Origin: Hexactinellida sp. DTS-2022
Taxonomy: Eukaryota; Porifera; Hexactinellida
DNA: 64,000 bases
Direction of reading: 5' to 3'
Assembly (NCBI GenBank): GCA_028753945.1
Contig: JAPNXP010000004.1
Location: 3,968,001 to 4,032,000 of the forward strand
The notes under the pieces are model-generated. The model was given only the letters and a program-made list of their open reading frames with translations. It did no database searches and had not been told where the DNA came from. The translations under genes and the position numbers were made by a program. Shown piece after piece: positions 55,845 through 64,000 of this stretch. How positions within the stretch are numbered: position 1 is the stretch's first letter; each line of letters starts with the position of its first letter.

Positions 55845-55965
55845 CTTGTACTTGTACTTAAGTACTTTAAGTTTACCTGTACTTGTACTTGTACTGTACT
55901 TGAATATCTGAAAAGTAGTAGTACTTGTACTTAAGTACTTTCAAATGTACTTGAACCCAACCCTG

Positions 55966-56270
55966 ACTATAGTATAGTGGCCCAGTATTGGAATCACTGC
56001 CTTTATTATTACTGTGCCGACTATACTATAGTATAGTGGCCCAGTATTGGAATCACTGCCTTTATTTATATTATTACTGTGCCGACTATACTATAGTATA
56101 GTGGCCCAGTATTGGAATCACTGCCTTTATTATTTTTATTATTACTGTGCCGACTATACTATAGTATAGTGGCCCAGTATTGGAATCACTGCCTTTATTA
56201 TTACTGTGCCGACTATACTATAGTATAGTGGCCCAGTATTAGAATCACTGCCTTTATTTATATTATTATT
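55966..56270 (-). repeat. TATA palindrome units, reversed (half unit plus 4 copies)
   Basis: After the rest of the interrupted copy, palindromes lie at 56020-56037, 56085-56102, 56153-56170 and 56212-56229, with TTATT-rich spacers. They end at a reversed end module. Confidence 0.92.
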
Positions 56271-57403
56271 TCTCCGTAGCAGGTGCCCTGGCCACACCTG
56301 TATACATAGAGGGCTGAAACTTGGCATGTAGATTCGGAGTCGACGTCTAATTTGCACCTGGGGTTACGATTTTGTATTAACAAATTTTTGACACATCTTT
56401 AACACCTTTCAAAATTTGTCTGGTCCATAACTCAAAAAATGTTTTACTAAACCCCAAAATTTTATTTCACATTTGAATTCGCCATAAAATTCTGCGTCTG
56501 ATGGGAGAAGAAATTTTTCAATAAAGGGGTCAATTTCTGCCATAAATGGGGGTTGAAATTTCTTTGTTTACTGACACTTCAATTTCAGTAAAGTGTTAAA
56601 TCTAATTCTATTGTTTCAACTTGTAATAATTATATTGATTTAACTTGTTAAATCCTACTCTAGTGATTCAACTTGCTATAATTATATTGATTTAACTTGT
56701 GAATTCAAGCTGGCTTCTATTTTGCAATTGAAAATTAAAATTATATATTTCATAACAACGACATATTATGTGATTATATTTACTTCTGCGAGAATATAAT
56801 TGCACTGTTAATATACTGACGTAATTAATTATAAATAATTCAGTTTGTATTTAACTTATATAGAAGCTTCCAATTTGTATATTAGAGGTTATCGAGTGTG
56901 CGGAATTGAAATTTGATAGATAAATTAATTAATTAATTATTTATGACAAAATAATTGAACTTAATAATTGTATGTTGACATTGAAATTGGTGTCATATTA
57001 TAAATAATATTAATAATTATTTATACTAATTAATTAAATATCATAAATCTCAGAGATCATAGAAGATAGAAACAAACTTTCAATATATCAATTGGTCCTT
57101 ATGACACGTGCCACCTATACAAGTGGGTCTTGACACCTTGAGGTGATGATGACATCGTCAAAAAAAGTATTTTTACAATTTTGTGAATTCGATATTTAAA
57201 ATGGGTTATTTGAAGTTGGGTGAAGACCCAACACTCACATAAAAAATGCTGAGTCATCAGCTATTATATTCTACTCAAACTTGAATATCTCTAAAATGAA
57301 GTGAACTAAATGGAAACTTCCGCCACTCTAAGGGTCGATGCCTTCTGTAACACCTTTTGATATATTTTAACACCTTCATAGTGATGATGACATGGCGAAA
57401 AAA

Positions 57404-57520
57404 AATCCCAAATTGCAGCTGTGCTGACAGCATGTCCCATTGGAGGCACTATCAATAAACCACCACCAAAATATAGTGCCACCAAAGGAACATGCGTCGG
57501 CACAGCTGCAATTTTGGATT
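57404..57520 (-). repeat. Hairpin repeat copy 21
   Basis: The short-arm form has plus-strand GCAGCTGTGCTGAC and GTCGGCACAGCTGC, paired apart from one upper-stem base. Confidence 0.85.
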
Positions 57521-58824
57521 TTTTTTTTTCTCCGTAGACGGTGCCCTGGCCTGAGCTTTATAGTTGATGGGCTGAAAGTTGGCATGTAGGTGCGATGTGA
57601 CCGTCTAATTTGCACCTGGGGTTACGATTTTTGATTAACAAATTTTGGACACATCTTTAACACCTTTCAAAATTTGTCTGGTCCATGACTCAAAATATGT
57701 TTTACTAAACCCCCAAATTTTATTTCATATTTAGATTCATCTTAAAATTTTGCGTCTGTTGGGAGAAGAAAACTTTGAAAAATGGGTTTAATTTTTGCCA
57801 TAAATGGGGGTTGAAATTTATTTGTGTACTCACACTTCAATTTCTGTAAAAGTGTTAAATCTAATTCCATTGTTTTAACTTGTAATAATTATATTGATTT
57901 AACTTGTTAAATCCTACTCTATTGATTCAACTTGCGATAATTAAATTGATTCAACTTATAAATTCCAGCTGGCTTCTATTTAATTGTAGCATTACTATAC
58001 AATGAATTAAATTAAATTAATTTATATAAGGAATTTGTTGACTTTTCTCAACTCACCGTGGATAACATTGCTAAAATAAATATCTAATAATTTTATTTAT
58101 TATCAATAAGTAATGAATGAATGGCATTTAACTAAAGATGGTTTATTATAGAACCGTTAAGATTTTACATTCCACAACAACGACAGATTAAGTGATTATA
58201 TTTATTTCGGCGAGAATATTCTTTTTGCACAATTAATGTACTGACGTAATTTATTATAATTAATTCCTTTTGTATTTAACTTATAGAATTTTCAAATTCG
58301 ATTATTGGGGTTATCGAATACGCTGAATTCAAATATGATAGTGAAATTAAATTTAAATTATTAATAATTGCAAATAATTGAACTTAATATATTTGCTGCA
58401 CATAATAATGGTGTTAAATTATTAATAAATATTTAATATTTAGACTAATTAGCCAAATTTGTTTAATCTAGGAGATTATACTTGATAGAGAAAAACTTCC
58501 AATTTATCAAATGATCCTTATGCCACGTACCACCTATACAAGTGGATTTTGACACCTTGAGGTAATGATGACATCGTCAAAAAACTGTATTTTTACAATT
58601 TTGTGAATCAAATATTTTGCATGGGTTGGTTGGAGTTGGGTGATCACCCAACACGCACATAAAAAATGCTGACTCATCACTTATTATATTCTACTGAAAC
58701 TTGAATATCTCTCAAATGAAGCGAGCTAAATGAAAGCTTCCACCACTCTAAGGGTTGTTGCCTTTTGAAACACCTTTCTGAAAAGAATTAACACCTTCAT
58801 AGTGATGATGACTAGGCGAAAAAA

Positions 58825-58942
58825 AATCCAAAATTGCAGCTTGTGCCGACAGCAAGTTCCATTAGAGGCACTATCAACAAACAACCAAAAAATATAGTGC
58901 CACCAAAGGAACATGCGTCGGCACAGGCTGCAATTTTGGATT
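58825..58942 (-). repeat. Hairpin repeat copy 22
   Basis: The plus-strand arms are GCAGCTTGTGCCGACAGC and GCGTCGGCACAGGCTGC. One stem pair is G-T. Confidence 0.85.
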
Positions 58943-60113
58943 TTTTTTTCTCCGTAGACGGTACCCTGGCCAGAGCTTTATAGTTGATGGGCTGAAACTT
59001 GGCATGTAGATGCGATGGGATAGTCTAATTTGCACCTGGGGTTACGAATTTTTATTAATAAATTTTTGACACATCTTTAACACCTTTCAAAATTTGTCTG
59101 GTCCATAACTCAAAATATGTTTTACTAAACCCGCAAATTTTATTTCATATTTGGATTCACCGTAAAATTCTGCGTCTGATGGGAGAAGAAATCTTTCAAT
59201 AAGGGGTTTAATTTCTGCCACAAATGGGGGCTTTAAAAAATTGTCGTCTAACGAATTGTCTGAGTTCCCCATATTATTAATTTAAATCGAATTTCACTAT
59301 CATATTTGAATTCAGCGCACTCGATAACCCCAATAATCCAATTGGAAACTTCTATAAGTTAAATACAAAAGGAATTAATTATAATAAATTACGACAGTAC
59401 ATTAATTGTGCAAGAATATTCTCGCCGAAATAAATATAATCACTTAATCTGTCGTTGTTGTGGAATGTAAAATCTTAACGGTTCTATCATAAACCATGTT
59501 TAGTTTAATGCCATTCATTCATTACTTATTGATAATAAATTATATTATTAATTATATATTTTAGCAATGTTATCCACGGTGAGTTGAGTAAAGTCAACAA
59601 ATTCCTTATATAAATTAATTTAATTTAATCCATTGTATAGTAATACTAGAATTAAATAGAAGCCAGCTGTAATTTATAAGTTAAATCAATATAATTATCG
59701 CAAGTTGAATCACTAGAGTAGGATTTAACAAGTAAAATCAATATAATTATTACAAGTTGAAACAATAGAATTAGATTTAACACTTTACTGAAATTGAAGT
59801 GTGAGTAAACAAGTAAAATTCAACCCCCATTTATGGCAAAAATTAAACCCATTTTTTAAAAAAAATTCTCCCAACAGACGCATAATTTTAAGATGAATCC
59901 AAATATGAGATAAAATTTGGGGGTTTAGTAAAACATATTTTGAGTTATGGACCAGACAAATTTTGAAAGGTGTTAAAGATGTGTCCAAAATTTGTTAATC
60001 AAAAATCGTAACCCCAGGTGCAAATTAGACGGACCCATCGCACCTACATGCCAAGTTTCAGCCCATCAACAATTAAGCTCTGGCCAGGGCACCGTCTACG
60101 GAGAAAAAAAAAA

Positions 60114-60232
60114 AATCCAAAATTGCAGACTGTGCCGACGCATGTACCTTTGGTGGCACTATATTTTGTTGGTGGTTTATTGATAGTGCCTCCAAAGGAC
60201 CATGCAGTCGGGACAGGCTGCAATTTTGGATT
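60114..60232 (+). repeat. Hairpin repeat copy 23
   Basis: The arms GCAGACTGTGCC and GGGACAGGCTGC have two mismatches. Confidence 0.85.
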
Positions 60233-60384
60233 TTTTTTTCGTCAAGTCACCAGCGCCTCATGGTGTCAAGAACCATTTGTTAATTGGTCCGAGTCACAAG
60301 GAATAGTTGATAAATTTGAAGTTTGTTTCTACCGTAAACCATCTTTAGTTTACTGCCATTCATTCATTATATATTGATAATAGG

Positions 60385-61127
60385 CAGGGTTGGGGTCAAA
60401 TACAAATGTATTTTGTATTTGATGTATTTTAAATAGATTTCCCATGTATTTGAGATGTATTTAAATACTTTTTATATTTTTGTGAAAGTATTTGTATTGT
60501 AATTAAATACTTTTGAAATGTATTTGTATTTTGTTCAAATACATTCAAATACTTTATTTTCAACAACACTAGGCAGTCGGCATAGTATTAGGAAATAATA
60601 TTGAACTTGTATTAGTTACTAGTAGTGTATATTCACTTCCATCTATTCTACCGTGTAGGTCAGGGGTGCCCAACATACGGCCCGCGTAAAATTTAATCCG
60701 GTTAATATTTTGATCATTTTATGTATTCTGTCATGATTTTAGATGTGTTTCTTAACCATTTCTGTTCCATTTTCGTTTTGGATACCCCAACCTATCTCTC
60801 CCTAAATATATCTGAAATTTAGCAATTGGCCTTTTTGGACCACCTAAATATTTGAGGAAACCAATGTGTCCCGAAATTAAAATCGATTTGGGCACGCCTG
60901 GTGTAGGTAAACTACATATAGCTATCCTTATTTAATTTTTTACTGCATTTAGAACTTGATTGTTTGTAGTAGTATTTGTAAAGTATTTAAATACTTTCGG
61001 AAAGTATTTGTAAGTATTTAAATACTTTTGTAATTATTTCCAAAGTAATTGTATTGTATTTAAATACATTTTGAAAAGTATTTGTATTGTATTTAAATAC
61101 ATTTGAATGTATTTGACCCCAAGCCTG
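60385..61127. mobile_element. hAT-type element, 743 bp, near-perfect TSD
   Basis: Ends are CAGGGTTGGGGTCAAATACA and the diverged complement ending GACCCCAAGCCTG. The flanks ATAATAGG (60377-60384) and ATAATAAG (61128-61135) differ at one base. Subterminal GTATTTAAATACTTT motifs repeat. The repeat unit continues across it, which dates the insertion after the array unit. Confidence 0.88.
60661..60900. mobile_element. Nested hAT-type MITE, 240 bp, TSD GTGTAGGT
   Basis: Ends are CAGGGGTGCCCAA and TTGGGCACGCCTG, with GTGTAGGT at 60653-60660 and 60901-60908. Confidence 0.93.
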
Positions 61128-61727
61128 ATAATAAGTTATATTAATAGTTATTTATTTTAGCAATGTTATCCATGGTTGGTTGAGTTGAGTCAACAAATTC
61201 CTTGTATTATATTATTCTATTTAATCCATTGTATAGTAATACTAGAATTAAATAGAAGCCAGGTGGAATTTATAAGCTAAATCAATATAATTGTCGCAAG
61301 TTGAATCTCTATAGTAGGATTTAACAAATTAAATCAATATAAATATTACAAGTTGAAACAATGGAATTAGATTTCACAGTTTTATTGAAATTGAAGTGTG
61401 AGTAAACAAAGAAATTTCAACCCCCATTAATGGCAGAAATTAAACCAATTTTAACAAATTTTATTCTCCCATCAGACGCAGAATTTTAAGATGAATCTAA
61501 ATATGAAATAAAATTTTGGGGTTATTAAAACATATTTTGAGTTATGGACCAGACAAATTTTGAAAGGTGTTAAAGATGTGTCAAAAATTTCTTAATAAAA
61601 ATTCGTAACCCTAGGTGCAAATTAGACGATTCCTCCGCAACTACATGCCAATTTTCAGCCCTCAATGTATACAGGTGTGGCCAGGGCACCTGCTACGGAG
61701 AAATAATATTAATAATAAAAATAAAAA

Positions 61728-61846
61728 AATCCAAAATTGCAGACTGTGCCGACGCATGTTCCTTTGGTGGCACTATATTTTGTTGTTTGTTTATTGATAG
61801 TGCCTCCAATGGAACATGCTGTCGGCACAGTCTGCAATTTTGGATT
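61728..61846 (+). repeat. Hairpin repeat copy 24
   Basis: The arms GCAGACTGTGCC and GGCACAGTCTGC both carry the change seen singly in copies 2 and 23 and are fully paired. Confidence 0.88.
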
Positions 61847-62571
61847 TTTTTTGCCCAGTCATCAACGCCTCAAGGTGTCAAAAACCATTTGTTATTTAGT
61901 CCGAGTCACAAGGAACGGTAGATAAATTTGAAGTTTGTTTCTATCATAAACCATCTTGAGTTTAATGCCATTCATTCATTATGTATTGATAATAAATTAT
62001 ATTATTAGTTATTTATTTTAGCAATGTTATCCACGGTGATTTGAGTTTAGTCAACAAATTCCTTATATTATTATATTTGATTTAATCCATTGTAAAGAAA
62101 TACTACAATTAAATAGAAGCCAGCTGGAATCTATAAGTTGAATCAATTTAATTATCGCAAGTTGAAACAATAGTGAAAGATTTAACAAGTTAAATCAATA
62201 TAAATATTACAAGTTGAAACAATGGAATTAGATTTCACAGTTTTATTGAAATTGAAGTGTGAGTAAACAAAGAAATTTCAACCCCCATTAATGGCAGAAA
62301 TTAAACCAATTTTAACAAATTTTATTCTCCCATCAGACGCAGAATTTTAAGATGAATCTAAATATGAAATAAAATTTTGGGGTTATTAAAACATATTTTG
62401 AGTTATGGACCAGACAAATTTTGAAAGGTGTTAAAGATGTGTCAAAAATTTCTTAATAAAAATTCGTAACCCCAGGTGCAAATTAGACGATCCCTCCGCA
62501 ACTACATGCTAATTTTCAGCCCTCAATGTATACAGGTGTGGCCAGGGCACCTGCTACGGAGAAATAAAAAA

Positions 62572-62690
62572 AATCCAAAATTGCAGCCTGTGCCGACGCA
62601 TGTTCCTTAGGTGGCACTATATTTTTGTGGTTGTTTATTGATAGTGCCTCCAAAGGAACATGCTGTCGGCACAGGCTGCAATTTTGGATT
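62572..62690 (+). repeat. Hairpin repeat copy 25
   Basis: This is the common form, with GCAGCCTGTGCC and GGCACAGGCTGC paired. Confidence 0.88.
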
Positions 62691-63159
62691 TTTTTTCGCC
62701 ATGTCATCATCACTATGAAGGTGTTAAATTATTTCAGAAAGGTGTTTCAAAAGGCAACGACCCTTAGTGAGTTGGAAGTCTCCATTTAGCTCACTATGTT
62801 TGAGAGATATTCAAGTTTCAGTAGAATATAATCTGTGATGACTCAGCATTTCTTAAGTGCGTGTTGGGTGTTCACCCAACTCCAACCAATCCATGCGAAT
62901 TATTTAATTAACAAAATTGTAAAAACACATTTTTTTAACGATGTCATCATCACCTCAAGGAGTCAAGACCCACTTGTATAGGTGGCACGTGCCATAAGGA
63001 CCAATTGATAAATTGAAAATTTGTTTCTATCTTCTATGATCTCTGAGATTTATGATATTTAATTAATTAGTATAAATAAAAATTAATATTATTTATAATT
63101 TAACACCAATTTCAAAGTCAACTTACAATTATTAAGTTAAATTATTTGCAATAATTATA

Positions 63160-63203
63160 TGATAATAAAGGCAGTAAGATTAGATACTGTGTCGGCACAG
63201 TAA
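63160..63203 (+). repeat. Palindrome unit with its centre deleted
   Basis: AAAGGCAGTAAGATTAGATACTG joins directly to TGTCGGCACAGTA; the whole 18-bp palindrome is missing while both flanks remain. Confidence 0.8.
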
Positions 63204-63211
63204 ATAAAAAA

Positions 63212-63330
63212 AATCCAAAATTGCACCCTGTGCCGACGCATGTTCCTTAGGTTGCACTATATTTTGGTGGTGGTTTATTGATAGTGCCTCCAAAGGAACA
63301 TGCTGTCGGCACAAGCTGCAATTTTGGATT
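63212..63330 (+). repeat. Hairpin repeat copy 26
   Basis: The arms GCACCCTGTGCC and GGCACAAGCTGC are mismatched at two positions. Confidence 0.85.
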
Positions 63331-64000
63331 TTTTTTCGCCATGTCATCTTCACTATGAAGGTGTTAAATAATTTCAAAAAGGTGTTACAGAAGGCATCGA
63401 CCCTTAGAGTGGTGGAGGTTTCCATTTAGTTCACTTAATTTTAGAGATATTCAAGTTTTAGTAGAATATAATAGCTGATGACTCAGCATTTTTTATGTGA
63501 GTGTTGGGTCATCACCCAACATCAACTAACCCATTTTAAATATCGAATTAACAAAATTGTAAAAATACATTTTTTTTACGATGCCATCATCACCTCAAGG
63601 TGTCAAGACCCATTTGTAGAGGTGTTACGTGGCATAAGGATCAATTGATAAATTGGAAGTTTGTTTCTATCTTATTTGATTTCTGAGATTTCTGATATTT
63701 AATTAATTTGTATAAATAATAATTAATATTATTTATAATTTAACACCAATTTCAATGTCAACTTACAATTATTAAGTTAAATTATTTTATCATAAATAAT
63801 TAATTAATTAATTTGGTAATCAAATTTCAATTCCGCACTCTCGATAACCCCTAATAAACAAATTATAAGCATCTATATAAGTAATATACTGACTTAATTA
63901 ATTATTATTAATTACGTCAGTATATTAACAGTGTAAGAGTATTCTTGCAGAAGGAAATATAATCACATAATCTGTCGTTGTTATGGAATGTAGAATCTTA

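Larger units (their letters stand above)
54404..55965. mobile_element. hAT-type element inserted in a palindrome, 1562 bp, TSD ACTATAGT
   Basis: Ends are CAGGGTTGGGTTCAAGTACA and TGTACTTGAACCCAACCCTG. ACTATAGT lies at 54396-54403 and 55966-55973. Subterminal GTACTTGTACTTAAGTACTT motifs repeat many times at both ends. No transposase is encoded. Confidence 0.95.
56271..59272 (-). repeat. Array repeat units, reversed block G (three units)
   Basis: Reversed end modules lie near 56355, 57615 and 59035. The first unit is close to the segment at about 44.6-45.4 kb (shared TTAGAGGTTATCGAGTGTGC). The block ends at CCATATTATTAATTTAAATC, where the array turns forward. Confidence 0.87.
59273..64000 (+). 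repeat. Array repeat units, forward block H
   Basis: Forward end modules lie near 60010, 61610 and 62470; the last partial unit runs off the window. The unit at 59.9-61.6 kb is lengthened by a 743-bp hAT-type element. The stretch 62.69-64.0 kb is the long unit type. Confidence 0.87.

Noticed and set aside
2642-63330. Calling each hairpin a microRNA precursor
   Set aside because: Length and pairing would allow it, but copy number is high, arms are often mismatched and no expression evidence is available; kept as a repeat.

Overview
The window is eukaryotic and almost certainly animal nuclear DNA. It is strongly A+T-rich, has spliced genes with GT-AG introns (the smallest 56-70 bp), and encodes an adhesion-type GPCR with GAIN/GPS and 7TM regions, C-type lectin domains, a Mad3/BUB1-like domain joined to a RhoGAP domain, and a THAP zinc finger. 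The species cannot be named from the sequence. The gene content and the heavy load of DIRS, P-like, hAT, MULE and Tc1-like elements suit a marine invertebrate, possibly an early-branching one.

Layout: 1-1.72 kb is the 5' part of a decayed DIRS-like retrotransposon. 1.72-10.2 kb holds interspersed and tandem repeat units, each with a ~120-bp hairpin and short TATA-rich palindromes, cut by small transposons and an inverted minisatellite. 11.46-26.73 kb (minus strand) is a complete 14-exon gene for a predicted 1125-residue receptor: signal peptide, four C-type-lectin-like domains, Thr/Ser stalk, GAIN/GPS, 7TM. Its largest introns (1, 2, 2.8 and 4 kb) are swollen mainly by transposons. 27.0-29.95 kb is a P-like DNA transposon with 8-bp target duplications, ending about 280 bp upstream of the receptor start codon. 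30-34 kb carries hAT and Tc1-like MITEs, a broken THAP-domain reading frame and a hAT transposase relic that itself contains a MITE. 34-50 kb is a large repeat array, forward up to ~43.19 kb and reversed from there to ~49.9 kb. 50-52.6 kb holds a MULE relic and several palindromic MITEs. 52.74-54.30 kb (plus strand) encodes the C-terminal ~500 residues of a Mad3/BUB1-RhoGAP fusion protein. 54.3-56.3 kb is a set of nested hAT elements inside a palindrome cluster. 56.3-64 kb returns to the array, first reversed and then forward.

Most apparent open frames in the array are translations of the hairpin repeat and are not genes. The two host genes do not look functionally linked. The repeat landscape connects the regions: hairpin copies whose two arms have changed together, palindromes at array inversion junctions and as transposon targets, and many hAT-type insertions with readable 8-bp duplications. 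One such insertion lies 3 bp inside an intron, and its target duplication rebuilt the splice donor.
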